64,000 bases of DNA from Paraglaciecola marina (GCF_004360155.1 NZ_SAIS01000004.1:1-64000); one strand, 5' to 3'; positions 8,345 to 18,253 are shown, counted from the stretch's first letter. Program-made: numbers and translations. The notes: generated from the sequence alone by a model not told the origin.

Positions 8345-9241
8345 ATGAAAATTGAATTAAATCATTCACCTAAACCTATTCAAGTTGCGGGGGCGAAATC
8401 TGGTTCGAAAAATACAGCTGTAACTTCTAAATCATCCGCAGAGAATAAGGTAAATAAACAACACAATCAAAAAAAAATAACTAAATGGTTCTCACAAGTG
8501 GGTATCCAAGGTAGCTACAATAATACCAAGACTCAAAGTATAGATGATAAAGTACGTCTCAAAGCTCAAATATTGGCTCGTCGTAAAGTCAGCAATTTAG
8601 AAAACATACTCGGTAGAGCGTTAGATTTTTGTTTAGAAGACGGCAAAGAGGAATCCATTGACCCTGATTGGTTTTTCAGTTTTGTAAATATGGCAGAAGA
8701 AATTTTTTCACCAGCTATGCAGGAACTATGGGGGAAAATATTTGCAGTAGAAACTGCCAAACCTGGAAGTTTTTCTCTGAAAACGCTCACTCTTCTAAAA
8801 CAGCTTACACAAAAAGATGCACATATCTTTCGACAAGCCGTTAACCTAACAAGTTATAAAAAAGGTGAATCTACACCTAGGCTTCTAATCGGTTACTATC
8901 AAAAATCCAATATTTGGTCGTTTTTTAACACCTTCAAGAATAAACAACTTAACTTAGCCGAATATGGTCTGAGTTACCCAGACCTATTGTCTTTGATGGA
9001 TTTAGGTTTGATTCATCATAGCGAGATTGAGTCAGGAGAGCTAAATACCAGTACGCAAACAGAATGGCGCTGTGCCGGTTCCAAACTAATACTAGCCGCT
9101 AAAAAGGAAGGTACAACTTTGTTGTATTATAAATTCACACCTACAGGTGCAGAATTATGCAAATTGGTAAATAAACAGAAACTTGATGCTTACACAGATG
9201 CAATATTATCAACTTTAGGAAGAGCATTTAACATTGATTAA
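8345..9241 (+). CDS. TIGR03899 family protein
   Basis: This is a 298-residue cytoplasmic protein. The first 60 residues are polar and likely disordered. The core from about 70 contains RKVSNLENILGRAL, DPDWFFSFVNMAEEIFSPAM and LWGKIFAVETAKPGSFSLK, followed by a Thr/Gln-rich helix. This pattern matches my memory of the gammaproteobacterial TIGR03899 family, whose function is unknown; related DUF2806 domains share the F-S/N-PAMQ-LWG-ILA-E layout. It is divergent from the EAL regulator (shared 160-base promoter region) and convergent with cysH. Confidence 0.8.
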   Translation: MKIELNHSPKPIQVAGAKSGSKNTAVTSKSSAENKVNKQHNQKKITKWFSQVGIQGSYNNTKTQSIDDKVRLKAQILARRKVSNLENILGRALDFCLEDGKEESIDPDWFFSFVNMAEEIFSPAMQELWGKIFAVETAKPGSFSLKTLTLLKQLTQKDAHIFRQAVNLTSYKKGESTPRLLIGYYQKSNIWSFFNTFKNKQLNLAEYGLSYPDLLSLMDLGLIHHSEIESGELNTSTQTEWRCAGSKLILAAKKEGTTLLYYKFTPTGAELCKLVNKQKLDAYTDAILSTLGRAFNID

Positions 9242-9287
9242 CCCCAGTTGAATATAAAAGGGGCTGACCAATGAAAAGGGCAAGGCT

Positions 9288-10037
9288 TTAGATACCGTCT
9301 CCAAACTCATGCAAACCACACTCTCGCTTTAATCCAAAGAAGCGTGTGTCTTGTTCATTCAAACTTTCTTCCAGTGAGCGAGTACTATGCCAGTCACCAA
9401 TTGAAACATAACCTTTTTCCCACAACGGATGGTATGGCAAACCATGCTCCTTTAAGTACATATGTACAGTACGATTTGACCAATCTATTATAGGGTAAAT
9501 CTTAGTTTGATCTTTCAACTGCTGTAAAACAGACAACTTTTCACGCATATCAGACTGGCTTCGACGTAACCCGGCAAACCAACTTTTCACATTCAAATCT
9601 TGTAGTGCTTTTTGCATAGGCTCTACTTTATTGAGTGTGTTGTATTTCTCGATACCTTCTATGCCTTGTTCCCACATTTTTCCATACTTGGCTTCCTGCC
9701 AACCTGCGGATAGCTCTGAACGATAGACCTTTAAATTTAGGTTAAGTTGCTCTTTCATCTGCTCAATGAACTGGTAAGTTTCAGGAAACAAATACCCAGT
9801 ATCCGTCAACACAACTGGAATATCTGGACATTGCTGAGTCACCATATGCAACATTACTGCAGCTTGCGCCCCAAAACTGGAAGATAACATGAACTGTTGA
9901 GGTAAGTTCTCTAGGGCCCAAGTAACACGCTGTTCTGCTGACTGCTTTTCTAATGACAAGTTAACTTCTGCTAACTCTTCACTAGAAAAACGTCTAACAG
10001 TACTCACACCTAACTCAGATTGCGTAGTTAGGGACAT
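9288..10037 (-). CDS. cysH: phosphoadenosine phosphosulfate (PAPS) reductase
   Basis: CysH reduces PAPS to sulfite with thioredoxin in assimilatory sulfate reduction. The protein has 249 residues. The PP-loop [12 protein letters not shown] is at 52-63, and the C-terminal catalytic cysteine is in KRECGLH at Cys240, as in E. coli CysH. There are no extra cysteine pairs, which points to the PAPS (not iron-sulfur APS) reductase type. Its ATG lies inside the end of cysI, a 23-base overlap, so translation is probably coupled. It is the last gene of cysJIH. Confidence 0.96.
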   Translation of the reverse strand: MSLTTQSELGVSTVRRFSSEELAEVNLSLEKQSAEQRVTWALENLPQQFMLSSSFGAQAAVMLHMVTQQCPDIPVVLTDTGYLFPETYQFIEQMKEQLNLNLKVYRSELSAGWQEAKYGKMWEQGIEGIEKYNTLNKVEPMQKALQDLNVKSWFAGLRRSQSDMREKLSVLQQLKDQTKIYPIIDWSNRTVHMYLKEHGLPYHPLWEKGYVSIGDWHSTRSLEESLNEQDTRFFGLKRECGLHEFGDGI

Positions 10038-11745
10038 CGTGAAAATCCTTAGCAGAATTAATAACTGGCTTAACTACTTCAACTCTAATCAAGAAGTCAC
10101 CAAATGCTTCATTGGCTTGGCGTTCTTTGGCCCAACGACCAATTAAACCATCCAACTCTTCCATAATTTCTTTTTCATCAATGTTTTCACGGTACATTCT
10201 AGGTATACGTGTACCTTGACGATCGCCACCTAAGTGGAAATTGTACTTACCAGGGCCTTTACCCACTAGGCCTACTTCAGCCAACATCGCGCGACCACAC
10301 CCGTTAGGACAGCCAGTGATACGATAAATGATGCTTTCTTCTGGCAAACCATGTTTTGCCAAAAAACCTTCAATTTTAGTAACCGCATCAGGTAAGTAAC
10401 GCTCAGCTTCAGCCATTGCCAATGGGCACGTAGGAAGTGAAACACAAGCCATTGAATCTTTACGTTGGTTACTAACAGAATCTTCAATCAAGCCATTATC
10501 GCGGGCTATTTTTTCAATTTTATCTTTCAACTCAGCAGGTACACCAGCCACAATCAAGTTTTGATTAGCGGTAAGTCTAAAATCTCCTGGGTGAATTTTT
10601 GCAATTTCAGCACAACCTGTTTTTAAGGTTTTACCTGGGTAATCAAGAATTCGACCATTTTCGATAAATACTGTTAAGTGATGCTTACCATCTGCGCCTT
10701 CAACCCAACCAATTCGATCACCACGTGACGTAAATTCATATGGCTTACTTGCAGCAAAGATAGCTCCTGAACGTTTTTCAACTTCCACTTTGAAATTTTC
10801 TACACCAACACGCTCAAGGGTATATTTGGTTTTAGCATTCTTACGGTTTACACGATTACCCCAATCTCGCTGGGTAGTGACAACTGCTTCTGCAACCGCT
10901 AATGTATGCTCCAGAGAAATAAAACCAAAATCATCTGCTTTACGGGGGAAAGTAGAAGTATCACCATGGGTCATTGCTAAACCACCACCCACTAACACGT
11001 TAAAGCCAACTAATTTACCATTCTCAGCAATAGCCACAAAGTTAAGGTCGTTAGCATGTACATCCACATCATTTTGTGGAGGGATCACAACTGTGGTTTT
11101 AAATTTACGTGGTAAATAAGTACTTCCTAAAATAGGTTCATGATCAGTGGTTTCAACTTTTTCACCATCTAACCAAATCTCTGCATAAGCACGAGTTTTA
11201 GGTAGTAAATGTTCACTAATTTTAGTGGCCCAGTCGTAAGCTTCTTGATGTAACTCTGACTCAACAGGGTTCGAGGTACACAACACATTTCGGTTTACGT
11301 CACCTGCAGTGGCAATGGAATCAATACCTACTTGATTCAACATTTGATGCATTGGTTTAACGTTAGGTTTTAACACACCATGAAACTGGAACGTTTGGCG
11401 AGTAGTTAAACGAATACTGCCGTAAATACTTTTTTCTTCTGCAAATTTATCAATAGCTAGCCATTGTTCAGTAGAAATAATACCACCAGGTAAACGGGCG
11501 CGTAACATCACGTTCTGTAGAGGTTCTAATTTTTGTTTAGCTCGTTCAGCACGAATATCACGGTCATCTTGTTGATACATTCCGTGAAAACGAATAAGTT
11601 GGAAATTATCTCCAACAAATGCGCCAGTTAGGTCATCAGTAAGATTTTCTGCAATGGTCCCACGTAAATAGTTACTTTCGGTTTTCAAACGTTCGTTGTC
11701 TGCCAATTTGCCTTCAACGACGAAATTTTTATTATCAGTGCTCAT
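10015..11745 (-). CDS. cysI: sulfite reductase hemoprotein beta-component
   Basis: CysI carries siroheme and a 4Fe-4S cluster and reduces sulfite to sulfide with electrons from CysJ. The 576-residue product has the four cluster/siroheme cysteines at 434, 440, 479 and 483 (CVSLPTC and TGCPNGC), the same positions as in E. coli. Other conserved segments are [21 protein letters not shown] and [11 protein letters not shown]. The start codon shares one base with the cysJ stop (TAATG), so it is tightly coupled. It is the middle gene of the operon. Confidence 0.97.
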   Translation of the reverse strand: MSTDNKNFVVEGKLADNERLKTESNYLRGTIAENLTDDLTGAFVGDNFQLIRFHGMYQQDDRDIRAERAKQKLEPLQNVMLRARLPGGIISTEQWLAIDKFAEEKSIYGSIRLTTRQTFQFHGVLKPNVKPMHQMLNQVGIDSIATAGDVNRNVLCTSNPVESELHQEAYDWATKISEHLLPKTRAYAEIWLDGEKVETTDHEPILGSTYLPRKFKTTVVIPPQNDVDVHANDLNFVAIAENGKLVGFNVLVGGGLAMTHGDTSTFPRKADDFGFISLEHTLAVAEAVVTTQRDWGNRVNRKNAKTKYTLERVGVENFKVEVEKRSGAIFAASKPYEFTSRGDRIGWVEGADGKHHLTVFIENGRILDYPGKTLKTGCAEIAKIHPGDFRLTANQNLIVAGVPAELKDKIEKIARDNGLIEDSVSNQRKDSMACVSLPTCPLAMAEAERYLPDAVTKIEGFLAKHGLPEESIIYRITGCPNGCGRAMLAEVGLVGKGPGKYNFHLGGDRQGTRIPRMYRENIDEKEIMEELDGLIGRWAKERQANEAFGDFLIRVEVVKPVINSAKDFHDVPNYAI

Positions 11746-13550
11746 TAATATACATCCTTCTGATAGCGTTTAGCGCGGCGCAAGTCTGAAAGGTATTGCT
11801 CTGCTTCTTCTTCGGTTTTACCACCGTGCTCAATCACAATTTTAACCAATGCATCTTGTACATCTTTAGCCATGTGATTAGCATCGCCACACACATAAAA
11901 GTGTGCGCCTTTTTCTAACCAGTTATACAATTCAGCGCCTTGCTCTAGCATACGATGCTGCACGTATATTTTTTCTTCTTGGTCACGAGAAAAAGCTAAA
12001 GTTACTTTATTTACTACCCCTTCTTTAACAAAACGTTGCCATTCTGTCTGATACAAAAAGTCTTGGGTATAGTTTGGATTTCCAAAGAACAGCCAGTTTT
12101 CACCGCTAGCTTCTTCAGCTTCACGCTGTTGCATGAAAGCTCTAAATGGTGCGATACCTGTGCCTGGACCAACCATAATCACAGGGGTATTGCCGTCGTC
12201 AGGTAGCCTGAAGTTATCGTTTGTTTCAACAAACACCTTCACTTCACCACCTTCATTTAAACGTTTTGATAAGAAACTAGAAGCCCCACCTTGGTGTACA
12301 GAACCATGGGCGTCAAATTCAACTAAAGCTACTGTTAAGTGAACTTCGTCTTCCACTTCTGCTTGGCTTGATGCAATAGAATACAAACGAGGTGTCATAC
12401 CACGTAGAGCGTCAACTAATTCTTGTGCTGATAGTTTAGCTGGATATTGACGTACAATATCGATAATTTGACGTTCTGCCAAATACTCTCGAAGTACCGC
12501 TTTATCTTCTATCAAAGCGTTTAATTCAACATTATTAGCAAAACCAGCGTAGGCTTGTACAAAACTAGGGTAGCTTTGAGTTAACTCAAGTTTACTAACC
12601 AAAACTTGTTTAAGAGAATAGTCTTCACCAGAAAATGTAATACTTTCTTCGGGATTTAATTCTAAGGTAGCCAATAAAGCAGCTACTAATTGCTCATCGT
12701 TTTCGAACCAAACACCTAGAGCATCACCCGGACGATATTGAATACCAGACTCTTCTAACGAAATTTCAATATGGCGAATATCTTTTACAGAATCTCGGCC
12801 AGTAATTTTTTGACTTTCTAGTAAAGATGCCGCAAAGGGAGCTTTTTTAGTGTACTGAGTAGCAGCAACAGACTGCGCGTCTAAATTTAAAGACGGATCG
12901 GCACCAGCGCTAGGGGCTAATAACTCATCTTTAATTTCATGATTTAAACTTTCAAACCAAGCTGTAGCAGCCTCATCATAGTCCACATCACAATCAACGC
13001 GATCAATAATTCGCTTAGCGCCTAGGCTTTGTAAGCGATTGTCAAAATCTTTGGCTGTTTGGCAGAAAAACTCATAACTAGTGTCACCTAGTCCTAAAAC
13101 AGCAAACTTTAGCCCGTCTAACTTAGGGGCTTTTTTACCACCTAAAAAGCTATGTAACTCTACGGCATCATCAGGCGCTTCACCTTCACCATGAGTACTT
13201 ACAACAATAGCCACATGGCTTTCTGTTTTAAGTTGTTTGTGCTTATAATCAGCCATACTAACTAACTTAGAAGGAAGGTTTAGCGCGTCTAATTTCGCTT
13301 TATATTCCTCGGCTACACCTTTGGCATTGCCAGTTTGTGAACCATATAAGATAGTCATAGATTGAGATGGACCAGCCGTCACGCTTGGTATAGTGCTAGC
13401 CTGGCCATTTTGTGCCAAACCTGCAAAGTATCCACTTAGCCATGTAAGCTGTTGTGGATTGAGAGTGGCCGAAGCCTGACTAATTTGAGCCCACTGGTTT
13501 TCATTTAAACCAGCAGCAAACCCTGAGGGTTGATTTATAGGTGAAGTCAT
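11745..13550 (-). CDS. cysJ: sulfite reductase flavoprotein alpha-component
   Basis: CysJ passes electrons from NADPH through FAD and FMN to CysI. The 601-residue protein has a flavodoxin domain at about 64-205 ([39 protein letters not shown]), then a ferredoxin-reductase-like part with the FAD motif RLYSIASS and the NADPH motif [17 protein letters not shown]. It ends with the typical [13 protein letters not shown], where DVY is the family C-terminus. It is first in the cysJIH operon. There is no clear Shine-Dalgarno: the bases before the ATG form one arm of a perfect 12-base inverted repeat, which may control expression. Confidence 0.97.
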   Translation of the reverse strand: MTSPINQPSGFAAGLNENQWAQISQASATLNPQQLTWLSGYFAGLAQNGQASTIPSVTAGPSQSMTILYGSQTGNAKGVAEEYKAKLDALNLPSKLVSMADYKHKQLKTESHVAIVVSTHGEGEAPDDAVELHSFLGGKKAPKLDGLKFAVLGLGDTSYEFFCQTAKDFDNRLQSLGAKRIIDRVDCDVDYDEAATAWFESLNHEIKDELLAPSAGADPSLNLDAQSVAATQYTKKAPFAASLLESQKITGRDSVKDIRHIEISLEESGIQYRPGDALGVWFENDEQLVAALLATLELNPEESITFSGEDYSLKQVLVSKLELTQSYPSFVQAYAGFANNVELNALIEDKAVLREYLAERQIIDIVRQYPAKLSAQELVDALRGMTPRLYSIASSQAEVEDEVHLTVALVEFDAHGSVHQGGASSFLSKRLNEGGEVKVFVETNDNFRLPDDGNTPVIMVGPGTGIAPFRAFMQQREAEEASGENWLFFGNPNYTQDFLYQTEWQRFVKEGVVNKVTLAFSRDQEEKIYVQHRMLEQGAELYNWLEKGAHFYVCGDANHMAKDVQDALVKIVIEHGGKTEEEAEQYLSDLRRAKRYQKDVY

Positions 13551-13551
13551 A

Positions 13552-13593
13552 AGATCGCTAACCGTTATTAATACAAGGGTAGGTTAGCGATCT
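13552..13593. promoter_or_regulatory. perfect 12-bp inverted repeat at the cysJ start
   Basis: AGATCGCTAACC at 13552-13563 is the exact reverse complement of GGTTAGCGATCT at 13582-13593, separated by 18 bases. On the cysJ strand the second arm ends one base before the ATG and takes the place where a ribosome binding site would be. It could act as an mRNA hairpin limiting cysJ translation, as a DNA operator, or as a terminator-like element for the upstream gene; there is no U-run after it. Function inferred only from position. Confidence 0.6.
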
Positions 13594-13661
13594 ATCTAAA
13601 CAACAGGAAAGAATAAAAGCTGATTCGTTATAACCAAATCAGATGAAATTATTACAAAATG

Positions 13662-14429
13662 TTAAAAGTGTACTTCTATCCCTGCAAAAGGCCCTTTAAA
13701 TTCTAGATCTGAATAAATTCTATTATTATCATCACTGTAATCTAGCTCTAAGGTCACAGCTCTATAGCCCACTTGAAAAGTTACATCTATAGCTAGGTTT
13801 TCTATTAAACTATAGGTAATAACCGCTTGGTAATCTGACAAGGTATTGTCATCAATACTTAAATAATTACCTTCTACATAAGCACCAAAACCAGTAAATG
13901 GAATACCAAGAGCCAATCTAGAATACAACATAGGAACAGGTACTGAGAAATCTAATGTTTCTGTGCGGTTTGGAGCTTCTTTTTCAGTAACTGTAAATTC
14001 GCCTTCAAGATATTTAGCATTAATACCAAAATCAAAACTAATCAGGTCATTATCAAAAAATTCATAATACAAAATGATATCTGTGGCGGTTAAATCAACT
14101 TCGGTATTAGCATCCGAATCGACAGAAAACAACTGACCATTAAATTCAAAATTACTATCAAAATTAACATCACCTTGCGTGCTCATGTCAGTTCTTTGTA
14201 ATTTGATATTTGGGATCAGAGGGATTGGGTGTTCAAAGGCCACGTAAATATTAGTATTGGTCTGAGTATCAAAATTAAAATCTCTATTATCCCCATCGTC
14301 CGAGAAGCCACCTGACGTTTCCATATTCCACCCCTGAGCCCCTGCATATAAACCCAATAAGGTGTCTGCTTGGCTAGAGAAGCTGGAGCATAATGTAATA
14401 AGCCCTAATGTAATTGCCGTTTTTTTCAT
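13662..14429 (-). CDS. TIGR04219 family outer membrane beta-barrel protein
   Basis: This 255-residue protein has a signal peptide (about 1-21, cleaving after SSQA) and then alternating beta strands ending in a terminal aromatic (VHF), as expected for an outer membrane barrel. The opening DTLLGLYAGAQGWNMETSGGF is the part I recognise as the TIGR04219 family. Substrate or role unknown. Its Shine-Dalgarno (aaggat) lies within the end of the DUF2333 gene, three bases separating stop and ATG, so it is the distal member of the PCuAC-DUF2333-barrel operon. Confidence 0.85.
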   Translation of the reverse strand: MKKTAITLGLITLCSSFSSQADTLLGLYAGAQGWNMETSGGFSDDGDNRDFNFDTQTNTNIYVAFEHPIPLIPNIKLQRTDMSTQGDVNFDSNFEFNGQLFSVDSDANTEVDLTATDIILYYEFFDNDLISFDFGINAKYLEGEFTVTEKEAPNRTETLDFSVPVPMLYSRLALGIPFTGFGAYVEGNYLSIDDNTLSDYQAVITYSLIENLAIDVTFQVGYRAVTLELDYSDDNNRIYSDLEFKGPFAGIEVHF

Positions 14430-14432
14430 GGT

Positions 14433-15425
14433 TTATCCTTGATTAAGTAGTTCGCTTAGCTCGATTAAAGCAGCATTTGCACGAGAAATATAGTTCGCCA
14501 TAACTAATGAGTGATTAGCTAACATACCAAAGCCACTACCGTTCAAAATTACAGGGCTCCAGATGGACTCTTGAGTCGCTTCAAGCTCACGTATAATTTG
14601 CTGTAGACTGACTTTTGCATTTTTCTTTTCTAACACATCCGAGAAGTCTACTTCTACTGCTTTCAAGAAGTGTAATAAAGCCCAGCTAGCACCACGGGCT
14701 TCATAAAAATTATTATCTAGGCGCCACCAGCTAGTTTTATCAACTAATTTATGGGCTGTTGGAGTTGATTGACTAGCCTCTGCATCACCCGCTAAATTTG
14801 TGTCAATGCGGTCTTGTCCGACACTGGCACTTAAACGTTGAGATAGACTACCTAAACGTTTTTCCATTTGTTTTAACCAATCTCTTAAATTGTCTGCTCG
14901 AGCGTAAAACTGACCTTGCTGTAATGTCACATCAGCGAGGCTAGCGCGATAGAGATAAAGATTGTCTATGCCTTCTTGATATTTTGATTCAGCAGAAGGC
15001 AAAATCCAACTTAAACTATCGTTATTAAATTGCGGTTGCGCCTTAGTTAGATAAGCGTTTTCTACTGACTGACTTTGTGAACGACTAAAATCTTTACGCA
15101 TGGCTAGTGCTAAATCACGAGTCATTTCTAAAGCGCCAAATTCCCAGCTGGGCATGTTATCCATCATGACACTTGGCGGAATAACATCATTTGATAAGTA
15201 CCCACCAGACTTATTAAGTAAGGCTTCAGCAACGGCAATCAAGCTAGTAGTCATAGTGTAACCTGCTACTACCTTTTCATTTTTTTCAAGAGCTTGCTGC
15301 TGAGCTAACTCTCTAGGTTCAAAACGGTCTGGCTCAACGCTCCAGAAAATCGACACTATCCACAATAAGAAAATAAGGATCGCGATTACACTTAGTAATC
15401 GTTTGGGAGTGATATATTTTTGCAT
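14433..15425 (-). CDS. DUF2333 family protein
   Basis: This 330-residue protein has one N-terminal membrane anchor (about 8-28: LLSVIAILIFLLWIVSIFW) and a large periplasmic helical domain, with GYTMTTSLIAVAEALLNKSGGYLSND and DNMPSWEFGALEMTRDLA, consistent with DUF2333. Function unknown. The ATG at 15425 follows aaggat at good spacing; the longer frame to 15452 would overlap the copper chaperone gene. It sits between PCuAC and an outer membrane protein in one operon, which suggests an envelope role. Confidence 0.88.
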   Translation of the reverse strand: MQKYITPKRLLSVIAILIFLLWIVSIFWSVEPDRFEPRELAQQQALEKNEKVVAGYTMTTSLIAVAEALLNKSGGYLSNDVIPPSVMMDNMPSWEFGALEMTRDLALAMRKDFSRSQSQSVENAYLTKAQPQFNNDSLSWILPSAESKYQEGIDNLYLYRASLADVTLQQGQFYARADNLRDWLKQMEKRLGSLSQRLSASVGQDRIDTNLAGDAEASQSTPTAHKLVDKTSWWRLDNNFYEARGASWALLHFLKAVEVDFSDVLEKKNAKVSLQQIIRELEATQESIWSPVILNGSGFGMLANHSLVMANYISRANAALIELSELLNQG

Positions 15426-15435
15426 GTCAATATCC

Positions 15436-15867
15436 TTAGTGATGCGTTGCATGAGATGGACGAGCTACAGTCGCTTTAAAGTCTATTGCGTCTCCATCTT
15501 GAGTAATTAATTTTAAGCTAACCTCTTGGTTTTCTACTAGCGTTTGCTTTAAGCCAAACAACATAATATGTAAACCGCCTGGTTTGAAATAAACTGTCTG
15601 ACCAGGCTCTATTATTATTGAATCTTGTTGTTGCATACTCATCATATCATTCACTAAAACATGATTATGAAGTTCTGCTTTATTAGCGATATTCGAAGAG
15701 GCTGCAACTATTATTTCTGCTTTATTTGAAAGGTTTTCAATTGAAAGGTATGCCGAAGTATTAGGTACACCAGGGGGCAACAACCTAACTGTTGCATCTG
15801 ACACTACTAATTCTGCCTGACACCAAAAACAGCTAATTCCTAATAAAACTGTGAAGACTCGAAGCAT
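15436..15867 (-). CDS. PCuAC-type periplasmic copper chaperone
   Basis: This 143-residue protein has a signal peptide (about 1-18). The single PCuAC domain keeps the family's metal motif: His/Met ligands in AELHNHVLVNDMMSMQ and, about twenty residues on, PGGLHIMLFGL. Family members bind Cu(I) in the periplasm and help metallate cytochrome oxidase CuA/CuB sites. A short His-rich tail (SHATHH) could add metal binding. It starts a three-gene operon with DUF2333 and a barrel protein. No cytochrome oxidase or SCO gene is adjacent. Confidence 0.9.
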   Translation of the reverse strand: MLRVFTVLLGISCFWCQAELVVSDATVRLLPPGVPNTSAYLSIENLSNKAEIIVAASSNIANKAELHNHVLVNDMMSMQQQDSIIIEPGQTVYFKPGGLHIMLFGLKQTLVENQEVSLKLITQDGDAIDFKATVARPSHATHH

Positions 15868-15977
15868 CGATATTCCATACTTAATTTACAAACAGACTTA
15901 GATTATTCAGCAATCACCATGACATGCCAAGACTTGTTTATATATTTGTGCCTGAGCCTCCAACTTTCTAAACAAAA

Positions 15978-16310
15978 TTAGTAAGCTGCCGAAGGCTTTT
16001 CTCTTACCAGTAGATAAATCACAATCGAGATTAAAATAACCGGCCAAAACATACCCAAGCCTGCTACAAACAATCCAATAGCGCATGCTACAAAAATAAG
16101 TACCATTGCAGCGATAACACTAAAAGCGACAATGAACCCAATAAATACCAATAATGCAACGATAGCAGTGGCAGCAATAATTGACGTAAATGGCTCAACT
16201 TCATAATCAGATAAAACTAGATGTAAATCGAACCATTCCGTCACTACATGACCAAAACAATATGTTAAAACCCCAGCAATCAATACCGCTAAAAAGAGAT
16301 TTTTTAACAT
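15978..16310 (-). CDS. small membrane protein in psp operon
   Basis: This is a 110-residue, very hydrophobic protein with about three to four membrane segments (2-20, 42-64, 65-85, 88-104) and a short basic tail. I do not recognise the family. It starts five bases after the pspC stop, so it is co-transcribed with pspA-pspC and probably belongs to the same envelope-stress response. It takes the place where other bacteria carry pspB/pspD/pspG-type membrane partners, but similarity to those is not evident. Confidence 0.75.
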   Translation of the reverse strand: MLKNLFLAVLIAGVLTYCFGHVVTEWFDLHLVLSDYEVEPFTSIIAATAIVALLVFIGFIVAFSVIAAMVLIFVACAIGLFVAGLGMFWPVILISIVIYLLVREKPSAAY

Positions 16311-16315
16311 GATAA

Positions 16316-16516
16316 TTACCTGTTAGGGATTAAAACAGTGGCTGTTACATAGGCTACTGCCGTTACTACTGGCAACATTATCAAACACACTACAGCAACA
16401 CAGCGAACCAATAACCGTGATACATTCCAATGCTTTGCTAAGCCAGCACAAACACCAGATATTTTGCCATGCACTGAATCCTTATATAACCTATTTACAT
16501 CAATATACTGTCTCAT
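16316..16516 (-). CDS. pspC: PspC domain protein
   Basis: This 66-residue protein consists of one PspC domain. The cytoplasmic start RLYKDSVHGKISGVCAGLAKHW is the family signature, followed by LLVRC and a single membrane segment at about 38-62 ending TVLIPNR. PspC senses envelope stress and recruits PspA to the membrane. It is shorter than E. coli PspC (119 aa) and lacks its C-terminal periplasmic part. A good Shine-Dalgarno (aggag) precedes the ATG. It is downstream of pspA across a 66-base gap with a hairpin. Confidence 0.92.
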   Translation of the reverse strand: MRQYIDVNRLYKDSVHGKISGVCAGLAKHWNVSRLLVRCVAVVCLIMLPVVTAVAYVTATVLIPNR

Positions 16517-16542
16517 AATCTTCTCCTGTTAAATTCTGAACC

Positions 16543-16564
16543 AGTGGCAAATTAAATTGCCACT
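16543..16564 (-). repeat. intercistronic hairpin between pspA and pspC
   Basis: AGTGGCAA and TTGCCACT form a perfect 8-bp stem with a six-base loop. There is no T-run, so it is unlikely to be a full terminator. It may protect the upstream pspA message or set the pspA:pspC ratio. Confidence 0.55.
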
Positions 16565-16582
16565 TAGTGGGTATCCTGCTTA

Positions 16583-17242
16583 TTAGGCAACTTTTTTACG
16601 TAACTCTGCTAACTCTTCTTCAATTTTGTTTTCAGCTTCAAGCTTTTTAAACTCAGCGTCTAAGCCTTTTGCTTCATCAACCAAATCATAAGCATCAACT
16701 TGCGACTCTAAATCATCAATACGACGCTCATATTGCTCAAAACGAATGATGGCGTCATCAATCTTCACTGACTGAGCTTTACTCTTAACTTGCATACGCA
16801 CAGATACAGAGCGCTCTCTTAGTATCATAGATTTTTGTTTAGCCCTGGCTTCCACCAGCTTATCTTGTAATTTCCCCATATCCGCTTGTAGCTTAGTTAG
16901 CGACTCTTCGATGGTTTCCATTTCAGCTGATAAAGCAGCAAAGCTTTGTTGCGTTATATTCTTTTCAGTAAGTGCCGCTCTTGCTAAGTCCTCACGACCT
17001 TTCTCTAGAGCCAACTCTGCTTTAGCTTGCCAACTTGTCACTTGCTGCTCTAGTTTTGCAATCTGACGTTGAACTTGTTTTTTCTCAGCTAAGTTTGTGG
17101 CAGCAACAGAACGCAATTCCACTAAAGTCTCTTCCATTTCTTGAATCAACAATTTCACCACTTTAGCTGGGTCTTCAGCCTTATCTAAAATGGCATTAAT
17201 GTTGGCCTGAACTATGTCTGACATTCTTGAAAACATACCCAT
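16583..17242 (-). CDS. pspA: phage shock protein A
   Basis: PspA is the ESCRT-III-like effector of the Psp response; it coats damaged inner membrane and inhibits the activator PspF. The 219-residue protein begins with the amphipathic helix (MFSRMSDIVQANINAIL), followed by DPAKVVKLLIQEME and long coiled coils to the C-terminus, typical family length. It is first in the operon pspA-pspC-membrane protein. A sigma-54-type promoter lies at 17309-17325, as expected for Psp. No pspF is in this window. Confidence 0.96.
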   Translation of the reverse strand: MGMFSRMSDIVQANINAILDKAEDPAKVVKLLIQEMEETLVELRSVAATNLAEKKQVQRQIAKLEQQVTSWQAKAELALEKGREDLARAALTEKNITQQSFAALSAEMETIEESLTKLQADMGKLQDKLVEARAKQKSMILRERSVSVRMQVKSKAQSVKIDDAIIRFEQYERRIDDLESQVDAYDLVDEAKGLDAEFKKLEAENKIEEELAELRKKVA

Positions 17243-17569
17243 AATAATTCTCCTGTTAGATTTAAAGTATCTTGTGCTGAATGATTTCAGCGCTAGTACT
17301 ATAACTATTACAAGTGGTGTGCCAATTTAACACCGTTAGCTAACCAATTGTTTATATTAGATTTTATTCAATATAAACAGGTAATAGTGTTTTTAATAAA
17401 TTCAAAGAAAACAATAAAATGGTCAAATACACCAAGTAATTGGTGAAAAATACAAATTAAATATTTTACGATTTAATAAATTATAAGATGTCTAATTGAG
17501 CAATTCTTTTATTAATGAAAACCTGTAAAATAATTTTATAATAAAGCCGGACATGGATATCCAAGGTAA
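17243..17569. other. AT-rich intergenic region upstream of pspA
   Basis: This 327-base stretch has no convincing gene. It holds the pspA leader, the sigma-54-type promoter at 17309-17325, and a 9-bp inverted repeat GTTTATATT / AATATAAAC at 17350-17358 and 17370-17378 that could be an activator site. The rest is very AT-rich with no other clear signal. Confidence 0.6.
17309..17325 (-). promoter_or_regulatory. sigma-54-type promoter of pspA
   Basis: On the minus strand the sequence reads TTGGCACACCACTTGTA. The -24 element TTGGCAC is perfect, and the spacing GG-N10-G matches; the -12 element is TTGT instead of TTGC. It lies 67 bases before the pspA start. Psp operons are classically sigma-54/PspF dependent, which supports the call. 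Confidence 0.7.
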
Positions 17570-18253
17570 ATGGAATTACACAAAGCTGCGATTAGAAATT
17601 ACGCTTTAATGTTGTGTGTAACACTAGCAATACTTAGTCATACACTTAGTTTTGCTGCACAGAAAGTTTAAGATTTGTAATTAATTCGCCTGGGTCATCA
17701 CCTTATATTTATTACGACATAGAGCACGCTCGATACCGAGGTGTAGTTGTTGATTTTTTTAATAGCTTTCACGAAGCAGACAAATTTAATGTGGACTATA
17801 TTGACTCTAGCCGGTCTCGTAATGAGCACTTCGTTTATACAGAGCAAGCAGATCTTTTTTTGGGAGTTCGGTTTGGGTATCAAATCCTAATCACTTTATA
17901 TATTCAGATCCCCTTATGCCTCACACTAGTTTCTTGTATTCCAAGTCTAAGTTTAAAGAACCTTTTGTATTTGATAGCTATAAAAAGGACGCTGCGACTT
18001 TGCTTATATGAGTCAGGAGAATGCTTGGGCAATAATGTCTGGCCCAGAGTTTTGCGAATTTACATTTTACCAGTCTCCCAAAGCCATAATTTTTGTTAAC
18101 CTGGGGTTTGTAATGGGTAAGGATTTACGTTTAGAAAAAGCTAAAATAAATGAACAAATAGCTATATTTATTAACTCTGGAGCCTTAGATATGTCAATTA
18201 GAAAACATCTCAAAGCCAGTATATTCCCTAAACAGACTTGCGAAAAAAAATGA
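17570..18253 (+). pseudogene. decayed periplasmic solute-binding protein gene
   Basis: A start with a normal-looking signal peptide (MELHKAAIRNYALMLCVTLA..SFAAQ) runs into a stop, but continues in another frame as LRFVINSPGSSPYIYYDIEH and RGVVVDFFNSF. It continues after a second shift near 17870 as VSNPNHFIYSDPLMPHTSFLYS, and again from 18008 as a segment ending MGKDLRLEKAKINEQIAIFI-SGALDMSIRKH. These are the usual landmarks of SBP_bac_3/transporter-substrate-binding proteins (ligand-binding start, S-D-P-L, and the C-terminal helix with N-x-x-I). At least three frame breaks plus missing middle sequence mean it cannot make a full protein. It lies between two operons with sigma-54-like promoters. 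Confidence 0.75.

Noticed and set aside
10790-11119. Plus-strand open frame of about 109 codons opposite cysI
   Set aside because: It is a shadow of cysI coding sequence: its Arg/Thr/Ser-rich translation is what the opposite strand of such coding DNA gives.
17698-17883. Minus-strand 61-codon frame over the SBP pseudogene
   Set aside because: The plus strand carries recognisable family segments here; the opposite frame does not.
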